A DNA stretch of 64,000 nt from contig SNVD02013575.1 in assembly GCA_013180625.2 (NCBI GenBank), positions 1 through 64,000 on the forward strand, given 5' to 3'. Below the pieces are notes generated by a model that searched no databases, was not told the origin of the DNA, and saw only the letters and a program-made list of their open reading frames with translations. This stretch comes from Boswellia sacra (Eukaryota > Streptophyta > Magnoliopsida > Sapindales > Burseraceae). Each line of letters opens with the position of its first letter. Position 1 is the first letter of the stretch. Of this stretch, positions 30,408 through 41,394 are shown piece after piece. The translations under genes were made by a program, and so were the position numbers.

Positions 30408-31789
30408 TTTTTTTATCTTTTATTTTATTTCTAGCATTTTATTTTACGTGTCTTTCAGGTCGTCTCTTTTGAATAACTGAAGCTTCAGGTAATGTCTCCT
30501 ATACTTCATCTCTCTACATTTAAACATTGAGGACAAGGTTTCATTTGGTTTGGGGGGAAAGGATTGTAGACATAAGTGTTCTTTTTCTTGCCAAAAAAAA
30601 AAAAAAAGAGAGTTAGTAATTAGATTCAAAATGCGGTGTAAGGAGTTCAAATCCTTTTAAGACGTATTCTGGTTATGAATGGCATAGTAAAGAGGGTCAT
30701 TTTGAACTCTTGAAACACACTCTAACCAATTTGTCATTTTGTTTTGATTTTGCAATTTTTAAGACTCATTTTAGCTAACTTGATATTATTTAGTTTTGAT
30801 TTTTGAATTTTATAACGAGGTTGTCTTATTCACTTCACTTTGAATTATTCAAATCTATAAATTCTCATGACCTTATCATTTAATAAACTGTTTGTTCATG
30901 TACTCATTAAGCAAGTATTCATGAATCTTTTTTCACACACACACATGCCTTGATGCATGATTATAGGTGGCGAAATGAAATGTTGTAATATTTGAGTTCT
31001 TTTGTTTTGTTCAGGATAACAACAAAAGGAAGGGGAAAGTTAAAAAAAAAAGAGAAAAAAAGAAAAAAATTGAAAGAAAAAAAAAGCAATTGTGGATAAG
31101 TTTGGTCTCGTAGCCTCCTTAATTCGAGCAATTAAACCCGAGAGGTGTCTTAACACCTAATACCGTAAAACCAACTAGTTTAGGGGCTATTGGCCTAAAG
31201 CTCATTACATGGATTAAGGAGAAAGCTTAAGGGGATTGAACATTGAACATTTTACAAGTTTCTAAGCAAAAATAAAGCATCAGCAACCCGAATCATTAAG
31301 CTCATAGGGGTGTCTTAACATCTAATGCCCTAAGGCCAACTAGTCTGGGAGACATTAGCCTAAGGCTCGCTACATGGGTTAAAAATGTATTATTAAAAAA
31401 AATAAATAAAAATAAAAATAATGATTAATGAATGTCCCCTGCCTAAAGATGTTAGTCTTAACAAATATTAGAACCGATATGGATTCTTTTTAATAAGCCC
31501 GATAGTCATGTGTTGACTGAGCACAAAAACAAAGGTTTTTTAATATATTAACTGAAGGGTACATGAGTCTTTAAAAGAAAAAAGAAAAAAAAAATTGATT
31601 GAGAGTTTGCTTATTTAGATAGAAACGAAGAGAGTATAATAATGACCACAATGGATGTAAAATTCTATAAATCACTTCTAAATAATAACGCTTTGATATC
31701 TAGGGACTAGCAATAAGCTGGTTGGGGGGGTGGGGTGGGTGGGGTGTGGTGGAGGCGGCGTAGGGGCGGGGGGGCGTTGTGTGCATGGT
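30408..31789 (+). mobile_element. 3' untranslated region of an Athila-like Gypsy element
   Basis: Non-coding, with features I associate with the region between pol and the 3' LTR of Athila/Tat-type elements: ACATTGAGGACAAGGTTTCA then TTTGGTTTGGGGGGAAAGG at about 30520-30566, and two imperfect direct repeats of about 75 bp at 31136-31210 and 31308-31382 (GTGTCTTAACA(C/T)CTAAT ... CCAACTAGT ... TACATGG(A/G)TTAA). Several poly-A tracts. Family assignment rests on memory of the motif, not on a search. Confidence 0.6.
31719..31778 (+). repeat. G-rich tract at the presumed polypurine/LTR boundary
   Basis: About 55 bases dominated by runs of G (GGTTGGGGGGGTGGGGTGG, GGGGCGGGGGGGCG). It has many G-runs able to form a G-quadruplex on the + strand and sits just before the LTR start. 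Confidence 0.85.
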
Positions 31790-33340
31790 TGATGAACACT
31801 TAAATATGTATATTTAATAAGAGCTTAATTCATCACATTGCATTAATAGTGTCATTAAATTCCCCAACTTAAGCATATTTGTTGTCTTTGCATATTTTGA
31901 ATTAACTTTATTTTAATTTTGATTTTTGTTATAGGTTCGGTAACATGAGCATAACTTTCTATTTATAAATCAAAATGGTGCAAATCTTGATTTTTTGGAA
32001 AGCTGATTAAATTATTTACAAGATCATATTTCACAAGCATCATTAAATTTGGGCATTTAGTGGATCAAAAATGGCCTTGAAGTCAACCCATCTACATTTT
32101 TTGCCCAGCCTGACTATGCCTCCGTATTTTGACCATATCTCTTGATATACGCATCCAAATCATATGAATTAAGATGTTCTAGAAATCTGAGAGAAATATC
32201 TACAACTTTCATTGAGACCTGTGATGAAAGTTCTAAATAATCTGGTGCCAAAATTGGTGGTCAAAGTCGGTGCACATGATGATCCAAATTGTCAATAAGA
32301 TATTTTACAATTGTCCCTTTGTAATTTGACAAGTTTGCCTCTTAATGTATCTACAAATAGAGGTGCCTTGTTACCCATTAGGCATCTTGGCCTTGGCTGA
32401 GATCTCTTATTATTGTATTTTCTCTCTTGTGTTTTGTTCTCTTAATGTTATTAATAAATCTTCTTTTTCTTGCAATTTGTTTTCTTTCTTTCATAATGTC
32501 TTGCTAAATTCTCTTTTGCTAGGTGAAAGGGTGAAACCCTTGATATGAAAATAAGGATTTTCTAAACCTTAACATGTGCTTAATAATCATAATCTTGTGT
32601 TATTTATTTTATATGTTTTATATTTATTTTCTTAATCAATCTCGACAACATTCGTAAAGTGGAGGTTTTGATCTATTGTAGATAATCCTTGGCATATCAA
32701 ATGCTTGGATCCTTTCTAGATGTCGTATGATTCTTCCTTACTCACACAAGTCTAGTTAGGAACCTTGATTTGTTGTAGACATATGGTGATTGGCACATTG
32801 GATGCTTGAACCCATTTACAAGAAGTGGCATAAATATTGGTAATGAAACAAATATAATTCATATGACTAAAATGGGCTTAAATAACATATCTTCTTATTG
32901 GAACCTCCTTGATGTGTGAATTCCAATTGAGTTATAATTGGATTATGTATCTTTATTTGACATATCAAGGGCGGATCCCCTAACCTTAGCCTTCGTTGTC
33001 ATTGTGTTTTTTTATCTTACTTTTGTAGTTTAGTTATTCTTGTTTATTGCTTATAACTTGTTCTTTATTTGCTATGGTAGGTTTTACCTCCTATTTCCAT
33101 AGATGGTTTTACCACCTTTTGTTTTTGCTTTACATTTGAATGGTCGGTGGTGCCGCCTAGCAACTTTACTTATATTTGTTGATATCATCTTGTTATTCAT
33201 TTAAATTATTCACATCATATTTGCTTACCTTTGAATTTGTAGCGCTAAAACCCATTCCTCATGGATCGACCCCGATCTCACTAGGTTTATTACTTTGACA
33301 CTCCTATGCTTGGGAGACAATCCTATTTTTGGATGTGTCA
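31790..33340 (+). repeat. LTR of an Athila-like Gypsy element
   Basis: About 1551 bp starting TGATGAACACTTAAATATG and ending GGATGTGTCA, with inverted ends TGA...CAC/TGACAC. The G-rich tract precedes it, so it is a 3' LTR (or solo). CTACAAATAGAGG at about 32350 is a TATA-like site. The 67-codon frame at 32345 is not a gene. The partner LTR and coding region are not in the window. Confidence 0.55.
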
Positions 33341-34317
33341 CAACTGCACCAAGGCAAAATCCATTGAAATCATATCTATATAATTTGGTAGTAGTATGAT
33401 ATTTTATAATATAAATGGTATATATTTTGTATCAGTAAAGCTTGTATGATCCAAGATTTAGTATTAAAATATATTTGGGAGATATGTTCATATTCTTAAA
33501 ATGGTTTATTTAAATGTTTGAAAGTGTTTTATGATTAAAAACTAATATCCACTTACTGAGCTTTAACTCCCTCTTTTTCTATATTTTCCTATTTTCTCTC
33601 CTAGGTCATTATAGGCTTTTGTGCGGCTCACTGATCACCTTTATAAAGTTGGTTGTATGACGAATCCATAGAGAAACATATCATTTTTCATCGTATGCTT
33701 AAATGTATATATTATCTAGTCTACATTTCGTAAGCATGTTAATGGTCAAGTATATTTATATAACATGTTAGTGATGTATTATATTATTTTGACTACAATG
33801 TTATGGAGGGTCTGAGACTCATTGATGATGGTTTATTATATTAAATTTTTGCGACAGTATTATAGAGGGGTTTGAGACCTATTAACGAGGTTGTTTCTTG
33901 AATTTTTGTTAATAAGGAAAAAAAAAGGAATTCTCAAGTAGTAGTTGAATTGTGAAATTTTTATTAAAAGTGTTTTATGAATAATTGCAAGGTGATTGTG
34001 TTAGAAAAACAGGGGAAACTTTGTTAGTTTTTCAGTTACAATGTCTAAATTTTTCCTTAATGTGAAAATGCGCAATGGAGACTCAATGAGTTAATAATAA
34101 GTAATAAGATTTGTTCTGGTTATCACTTTCTTAGGAGCATTTGCACCTAGGAATAGGGTTAGTCAGGTCGTGCCGTGTCATTTTTAGTTGTTATAGAGGA
34201 GTCACCTTAACTTGATCGAATTCATGATTTGACCTCATGATTATTGAGTCGAGCTTAGGTGAGTCGATAAGGATAGGTTGGTATTTAAGTTTCGAAAGCT
34301 TGTGAACTTTTAATCAT
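33341..34317. other. Probable LTR-derived non-coding sequence
   Basis: No coding frame. CTTACTGAGCTTTAACTCC and a TCCTAGGTCATTATAGGC stretch near 33555-33615, and GTCAGGTCGTGCCGTGTCA near 34165, recall Gypsy (Del/Tekay-type) LTRs, but I cannot define ends. Confidence 0.25.
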
Positions 34318-34850
34318 ATGGCAAATGCAATCACCGGCTTTGAACTTGGTGGGATATCTCCTCCACCAACCCTTTCTTTTAGAAACTCCTGGACGCCATC
34401 CTCACATCATCATCCTTCGATGTACTCTAATGGGCCTGGTGGCGATAATGGAGGAGGAGGGGTCTCTAGCTATGGAAGCAGTCTGGGCTAAGGATCAAAT
34501 TCAGAAAAGGAACCTTCCTCCTTTCTACAAATGTTTCAAAGCTCTGTCGATGAGTGGTTTTGGTTCAAGTAGTGAAGACAGCTTTGGGTCTAGCTATGGT
34601 TAGGGAGGTAATGGTGGAGGAAGTGGGTTTGGTACTGGCTCAAGTTTCGAGAATGTTGTGGTTGGGGGGTGGTGTGGTGGGGGGGGTGTGGGGGAGGAAG
34701 GAGGAGGAGGTAGAGGTGGAGGTGCAAGAGGTGGTGGTGCAAGAGAGTGTAAAGAAAGAGAAAGAAAGAGGAAGAAGAATAAAGAAGAAAGAAGAAAGAG
34801 AAAAGAAAAAAAAAAAAGAGAAAAAATGGCTAATTTAAAAGATATTATTA
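34318..34850 (+). pseudogene. Glycine-rich protein-like fragment grading into purine repeats
   Basis: An ATG at 34318 opens 56 codons (MANAITGFELGGISPPP; then NGGGGVSSYGSSLG) ending in TAA. A neighbouring frame continues Gly/Ser-rich (SGFGSSSEDSFGSSYG, stop, GGNGGGSGFGTG). From 34650 the DNA becomes a G-rich (GGTGGA)n stretch and then (GAAAGA)n to 34835. This could be a broken glycine-rich protein gene or simple-repeat expansion. I cannot assign a family. Confidence 0.35.
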
Positions 34851-35959
34851 AATGGCTATTGTAACCCTCAAAATTTAACTTATTATATCTATTTAGCGGT
34901 TAATTTAACAAAAGAAAGGTCTATGATGTCTTTTTCCAAAACCTAGGGACTAAATTTATAAAAAAATGCAAACGGTCTATATTAGTGTTAATAAAGCCAA
35001 AAGATAAGGGAGGTCTGTGATATTATCCCATATTTATTTATATTGAAAATGATTACTTTACTATTTCTTTTCTTCATCCTTTCAATCAAAAGATTTTTCA
35101 TTAGACCATAATTTTTTGCTCATTTTAGAAAAATATTTTTGTTCAAATAATTTTTTATTTTTGGGGAAGTTTTTTCTCTGTGTTAATCAACGTACGATCA
35201 ATTCAGTGACTCTTTCTTAATTTTCTTTGCTTTGTGATTTGTCTACTTGGTGAGAGCTGTTAAAAATAATTTTAAAACAAATAAAAATAACAATAATTTG
35301 TGCATATATAATATCTATTATGCATTTTGAAATTAGCCACTAATTAATAACTTTTAGCCATCACGACCTTATTAGTATTACATAGTATATATTCCCATAA
35401 TTTTTTACATTAGCCGTACATTTAATATTAGCACCAACATGTACATAAGGTTCGTAACTCACATAATCAATTTATAGATATATTTTTTATGAAAGAGTAT
35501 ATTACTTATGTAAACTTTGTATGCAAAAAACTAATTCTTATACACAATTTTTTTGGTTTGTCATGTTAATTTGTATTCCTTTATAAACGTAAAACAAAGC
35601 AGTTATATGTTATCATCAAAATATCGTTTAAAATAATTCATTTCAAACATTGTAAAAGAAATCTGTATTTGCTTCTAGATGTTAATTTCATATTTATAAT
35701 CTTAAATTTGTATTTATGAATTTTCCTTACTAGGGCAATCATTTCATTTAATCTCCAATAAAAGTTTATATACAAAAGAGATAAGAAAAGAACTATTGTA
35801 ACTTGTTAATTTCATAAATATATATGATTTGTCAAGAAATATTTAACAAGCTCGAAGTGCTAGCTCAAGAGTATTTGAGGCCTAAGGTGAAAAATAAAAG
35901 AATATGTCTGCAATGGTTAATACAAGAATTATCAATTAATTTAACTAAGAAAGTGACTT
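34851..35959. other. AT-rich spacer with a possible transposon end
   Basis: At 34868-35030 sequence such as AAACCTAGGGACTAAATTT and GATAAGGGAGGTCTGTG resembles the terminal repeats of MULE-type elements, but no partner end was found. The remainder shows no gene. Confidence 0.25.
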
Positions 35960-36903
35960 TCTTGAATGCGCTTTGTTTTGGCAGTGAGCGCTTTCCTATG
36001 GTAATCCTGGAGAATTGATTTGCAATTTCTCTCAATTCTGGAGCCTTCAAGGTCATTTTTTTATGGTCTATTCTATAAATTTCGTTTAACTTCTATTTTA
36101 ATCCATATAGTTCTCTAATTTGAATAGCACTAGTCAGATCTGTTTTCTTATTTGGCCAAGATTGTAATGTATTGCTTTGGAGTGGTTCAAAATTGCCCCA
36201 CCAATTAGCTTAACAGCTTCTTTCACGGTATCACTTTCTTGTAATTTACAAGTACAATCGTAATTTGAAATTTTCTTTTTACTTATAAAGGAACACCAAA
36301 ATTTTACTTGAAATTAAACGATCAAAATAGATATATGAAAATTGCGTAATGGATGAAAATAATAAATAAATGAAAGCAATGATAACTTTCAGTAATTTAT
36401 TTTGCTGCCCAGCAAAAAAGTCATAATTAATCTTTGAAGTCAGAAATAGATTTGATAATTGATTAATACGTGCTCTTTTTTTCTCTTCATTCAACATTTA
36501 TCCGATGTCGTGCCTCTAACATTTTTTGTAATTCTTTTTAAATTAACTAAAGGAACTCTTCTAGTTCTAAAATTACGAGAAAGCGCTCATTCCCAAAGTA
36601 AGATTCTAATATATAAAGGAATTAAACCAACTTCCGCTTAAAGCAACGGAATATGCTAGAACAATATTTAAGGTAACAACTACTTGACTTTTTGTATTTG
36701 TTTAATTTTTTTATATTAGTGTGACATAATGATTAATTGATTAGATTAAACTAGAACATATAGATATACGAAATAAAAGTAAATATTTCATGATAATTTT
36801 AGGGGCTTTTACAAAATGTAGGATTCAAATTAATTGTTTGTAGAGGGTCTTAAAAATTTTAGCTAATGGATTTTACTTTAAGGCACTGACACACCGCAAC
36901 GAA
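35960..36903 (-). pseudogene. RBR ligase remnant C: 5' codons plus promoter
   Basis: On the - strand the first codons of the RBR genes are recognisable at 36003-35965 (GKRSLPKQSAF, start ATG changed to ATA), after which homology stops. The upstream DNA (36004-36886) matches 40716-41400 over several hundred bases, for example GCCCCACCAATTAGC, CACCAAAATTTTACTTGAAA and TTTAGGGGCTTTTA. The end at 36870-36903 (TTTTACTTTAAGGCACTGAC) is the former 3' end of the next RBR copy. Confidence 0.7.
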
Positions 36904-38206
36904 GGTGGCGTTAATTGTTTGTTTTAATTATTTAACACTTTTTAGATCAAACACTTTTTGGAACTTAATTTACACTACTTAATAGGATGTTTGTTTACTT
37001 TTTTAGATACCACTTAAAAAAAGTTGTAAGAGAATATTTTATCTTTAATGTGACTTTTTTACCCTTGTTAAAATGTAAAATATTTATATTTATATTTATA
37101 CAATCATTTACAAATTAAATAGTTAATAAAATTAAATCAAAATTTTTTTTCATTTAAATAATTAATATTATATTTCTTATAACCTTTAAAAAATAATTAT
37201 TAACTAAAATTAAATAAAAAATTCTTTTTCATTTAAATAGTTAATATTATGTTATATAAACTCATATGATATTATTGTATAACTACTATATTGTTTATAT
37301 TATCAATTTTTAAAATTCATTCCTCTAAATAGATCAAGTTTAAGCCATATCAATTTGTATAAAAAAAAATTGATAAGAGTAGTATTTTATCCATTACATT
37401 TTGAGGACCATATTTTGAATCATAACAAAATAATTCTATTAATTAAAGTATTTTCCATTTCATAAACTTAAAAAGAAAAAAACTAATATGATATTTTTAC
37501 TGACAATATTAAATATTGATTTTTTACTATATTAAATAAAATAAAATGTCCTTAGCAATCTAATAAATAACTTTTGAAGTTTCAATAAAACTGTCCCTAT
37601 AATATGTAACAAAATTCTATCAAATATATTGTCTATTTTAAAACTCGCTATTTATAATGATATTAAATTTTTCGATAGTTATTATTTAACATATTATTAG
37701 TTAATTAATTTGAAATATTAATAGAAATAAATGAAAGTTTATCAATTATAAAAAATATTTATCATATTTTAATATGGTAATTATAAATAGTAATAAATAA
37801 TATAACAATTTGATGATAAATACTAAAACAATCACAAATATACCAAAATTGTACCTTTTAATAAATTAAAATAATATTCATAAATAAAAATTTGATAAAA
37901 TTTATATTATTTTAATATGTAGGGATATTTAAGGAATAAAATTTTTGACACCTCATTTAGACAATAATGATTAAAAAATTTGATAAAATTTATATTATTT
38001 TAATATGTAGGAATATTTATGGCATAAAATTTTTAAACACCTTATTTAGACAATAGCGATTAAAAAAAGTGATAAATTTTCACTTTTTCAATTAAGTGAT
38101 TTATCACTTAAAATAAGTGCTAAATGGAAAAACAAATAAAAATTTTAAGATTTAAATCTAAACACTTTAAGTGTTAAGTGATAAATGGAAGAAAACAAAC
38201 ATCACC
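36904..38206. mobile_element. Non-autonomous AT-rich DNA element inserted in the RBR 3' end
   Basis: About 1303 bp. Comparison with RBR copy B (GCAATGAAGACCCAAATCAA) shows the insertion between GCAACGAAG and ATCCAAATCAA. Ends: GGTGGCGTTAATTGTTTG on the left; in reverse complement GGTGATGTTTGTTTTC on the right, followed by TTAACACTTAAAGTG-type repeats on both sides. No coding frame. The target duplication is degraded (CGAAG/CGATG at best). A hAT-type origin is a guess; a similar element lies at about 57095-58135. Confidence 0.6.
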
Positions 38207-38633
38207 GATGATCCAAATCAAAAGTATCAAAGTTGTTACTGCACACCATTGCCGAAAACAAGAGGTTTGGCCACACTTACATTCAGAAACCTTTTCACCA
38301 CATCTATAGCAAAAATAAGTATTGCACCTGCAATTAAAAAAATCTTGTAAATTCGCATAGATGAGTATATAACACTTACAAAATCCAATTTTTATTATGT
38401 ACATAGATCATTTTGTGTTTATTATAATTTTCATCCACTTGAATAGATAGTTATGGTATAAGAAAATATGAAAAAACCTTCTAACAACACAAGGAGGAAA
38501 AAAAAACACACGTGAAGAAACCTTCCTTAATTAAAATAAACCCACCTAAATCTAATGTATCTAAAACTCTCTTACGTAATATATTATGAGAACTTGAGAA
38601 GCATTCTAGAAGCCAAGAACACGCATTTAATAG

Positions 38634-38673
<40 letters not shown>

Positions 38674-39565
38674 AGTTGAGGGTACAAAATAAGTTGATTG
38701 AAAATTAACGGGATATTTTTGGGAAAAATAACCAAAAAAAAGAGTTTTGATCATAACCAATTTCTTTCCCAAACACAAAATGTTTCATCTAATTGAGTAA
38801 TTGCCTTTTGCTGTAAAGGATTTAAGTTAGATATCCTTTTCTTTTGTTCATCTACTTTCAGATGACTAGTTTTTCATTCTTATTTTTCCAATTTCACATG
38901 GTGATTCCGAAGTTATAAAATAATTAATAAGCGAAAGATAGAAGAAACAAAGATCAAAACCTGCATTTGATCTGATAACAGCCTGCATGACGCTCAATAC
39001 AGTGACCACAACCAGGACATCTAGGCCAAGAATTCGCCTCCACAAGCTGCCCAAATAGAATATCGTTCCTATCCCTTATATGCTCAGCCTCTTCGCATCG
39101 ATACCCGGCATGCCATTTTAACTTGCACTGGAAACAGAAAAATTGCTTACAATTCGGGCATTTAGTTTTCTTCACAGTGCCACCACACTCGTTCACCACC
39201 AATGCCATGCAATTCCTATTAGGGCAATAGCTTCTTTCAAACCCTAGAACATAACTGTCGCAGAGATTATCACACCACTTTGAGAAAAGACTTGGCGGGA
39301 TTATAGGCCTGCATGAGAGAGGATCCAAACTTTGTTTACAGCTCAATCCGGGGCAATTTATGTTCGCTACTTTATCTTCAATCTTCACTTCGATATATTT
39401 GGCTATGCAGTCTTGACAGAAAGGGTGATCACAACGTTTCTTGATATTGAATTTCTTGTCCGGTGAGATAGGTTCGATACAAATCTGACAAGTGAAGCCT
39501 TCCTCTTGTATCTGCTGGCTATTCTCTGGGCATGCGCTTTGTTTCTGCAGTGAGTTCTTTCCCAT
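38174..39565 (-). CDS. RBR-type E3 ubiquitin ligase (copy A), two exons
   Basis: RBR ligases accept ubiquitin on a RING2 cysteine and pass it to substrates. Exon 1 is 39565-38961, exon 2 38327-38174, intron 38328-38960 with GT/AG ends; together 252 aa. I start at ATG 39565 (MGKNSLQKQSA), which is conserved in position in copies B and C. RING1: CQICIEPISPDKKFNIKKRC ... HPFCQDCIAKYI. IBR: WCDNLCDSYVL ... CMALVVNECGGTVKKTKCPN ... CFQCKLKWHAGYRCEE. RING2: WPRCPGCGHCIERHAGCYQI, then KC/RCNTYFCYRCG across the splice site; catalytic Cys196 (GCYQ) is present. A hydrophobic C-terminal stretch (TTLILLIWIIGDVCFLPFIT) suggests a tail anchor, as in RNF144-type ligases. The last 11 or so residues and the stop come from the inserted DNA element. 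Expression is not shown. Confidence 0.85.
38637..38674. repeat. (CT)n(AT)n microsatellite in the RBR-A intron
   Basis: Compound dinucleotide repeat. Confidence 0.95.
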
Positions 39566-40689
39566 GGTAACCCTAGAGATTTTGCAACTACGGAACTTCA
39601 AGCCTGCTTCTATCACACAAGCCTCCAAACTAATTTACTTATGGTCTATTTGTATTAATTACGTGGAAGTTCTTTTTTTAATCAATATATTCTCTTTTGC
39701 CAAGATTTTTCAACAGATTTACTAGGCAAATTCGTTTTCTTATTTGGCCAAGATTCTATTGCTTTAGAGTGTGTGATGTACCACCCATTAGAATATAATT
39801 AGGATTAAAATTAAAGATTTCAATTTGATTTTATGGATTTTCATAAATTAGGAATTTGACTAGGATTAGAGATTTTGGCTTACTAAATTGGTAGATCTCT
39901 TATTGGAATGTTTTCCTAATTTATAGTTTCCTATAATACTAAATATTGTTTTTAGATTTTTCTAGTTAAACTAAGATTGAAATTTTATTTTCTAATGGGA
40001 TTTTGTTTTTTAGTAAAACTATATTTTAAAGTTTTCTAAATAGATGCCTTTAATTATGTTTTTTTTTTTGACTTGATTAATATTGATTTTTGATTTTTTA
40101 GTAAAAAGACTATTTTTTTCTCTCCTCCCCAAATTTCTTTCTACTATCTCTCCCATGTCCCCTGTCTGCGTTTCTCATCAATGTGTTTCAAAATTGTCCC
40201 ACGAATTAGCTTTTAACAGCCCTCATTACGTTATCATTTTTTAATACGTTTTGAGTGTAATCATAACTTGAAAATTTCTTTTGAAATTTAAATCAAAATA
40301 GATAATATCAAATTACAAAACAGGTGAAAATAAATAAATAAATGACAGCTATGATAACCTTCAACATTTTATTTTGTGGCCTAGTCAAGGTCCTCTGCTA
40401 TCTGATATTTATTTAACTTTTAAACATCCATGACATGTGACATTTATAGACATCAATATTTAATATTTAAATACTTCAATTTTGGTTTTTGAAATAACAG
40501 CACAATGTTTCAAAATAACCCCCATACCGAAAACCTAGATCAATTTTCAGTTACACCTCCAGACAAGATTTCTTAAATTTGTTCTTTCTTCAATCTGGAC
40601 ATCTACACGGAATTCTCCTCCTCCATTACATTTCGAGGCAAGATTACTTATTTTTATGGAGGAAAGACGAAAATTAAATTGGGTATTAT
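39566..40689 (-). promoter_or_regulatory. Promoter-side region of RBR copy A
   Basis: Segments match the upstream DNA of copies C and D (TTATTTGGCCAAGATT near 39740; TTGTCCCACGAATTAGC near 40195; GTGAAAATAAATAAATAAATG near 40325), separated by about 400 bp of unrelated AT-rich sequence (about 39775-40180), so the shared promoter was split by an insertion. Confidence 0.45.
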
Positions 40690-41394
40690 TGAACGATTTA
40701 TCCTAGAAATTTGATTTGCAATTTCTCTCAATCCGGCTTCCTATCACATGATTCTTCGAGCTCATTTATTTATGGTCCATTCTATAAATTTCGTGGAACT
40801 GCTGTTTTAATCTATATAGTTCCCTTATTTGAGCAGCACTGTCAAATTTGTTTTCTCATTTGGCCAAGCTTGTATTGCTTCAGAGTGGTTCGCAATTGCC
40901 CCACCAATTAGCCTAATAGCCTTTATCACGGTATCACCTTTTAGTGAGTTCAAGTATACTGCAAATTTGAAATTTTCTTTTTTACTTATAAAATAACACC
41001 AAAATTTTACTTGAAATTAAACAATCAAAATAGATATACGAAAATTAGATAATACATGAAAATAAATAAATAAATGATAACAACGATAACTTTCAATAAT
41101 TTACTTTGCCCCCAGTCAAAAAGTCATCAATAATCTTTGAAGTCAAAAACACATTTGGTACTCATTCCGAAAGGAAGTTTCTAATGTGTAAAGGAATTAA
41201 ACTAATTTCCACTTAAGGCAACATAATATGCTAGAATGGTATTTATGGCAACAAGTTGACTTTTTAAAATTTTTATATTAGTGTGACATAATGATTAGAA
41301 TGAAACTTGATTGTATAGATATTTGAAATAAAAATAAATATTTCATGATAATTTTAGGGGCTTTTATAAAATGTAGGATTCAAATTAATTATTT
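40690..41394 (-). repeat. RBR promoter remnant D (duplicated upstream block)
   Basis: Direct repeat of the 36010-36886 block without any RBR codons. Shared words include ATTTGCAATTTCTCTCAAT, TTATTTATGGTCCATTCTAT, GCCCCACCAATTAGC, AAAGTCATCAATAATCTTTG versus AAAGTCATAATTAATCTTTG, and CATGATAATTTTAGGGGC. Confidence 0.75.

Noticed and set aside
32345..32548. 67-codon frame inside the Athila-like LTR
   Set aside because: It lies in an LTR, is hydrophobic by composition, and overlaps the likely promoter region.
36904..38206. Autonomous transposase in the RBR-A insertion
   Set aside because: No frame of useful length and very AT-rich; only a non-autonomous element can be supported.
38481..38735. 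84-codon frame in the RBR-A intron
   Set aside because: It spans the CT/AT microsatellite and the intron; no motif.
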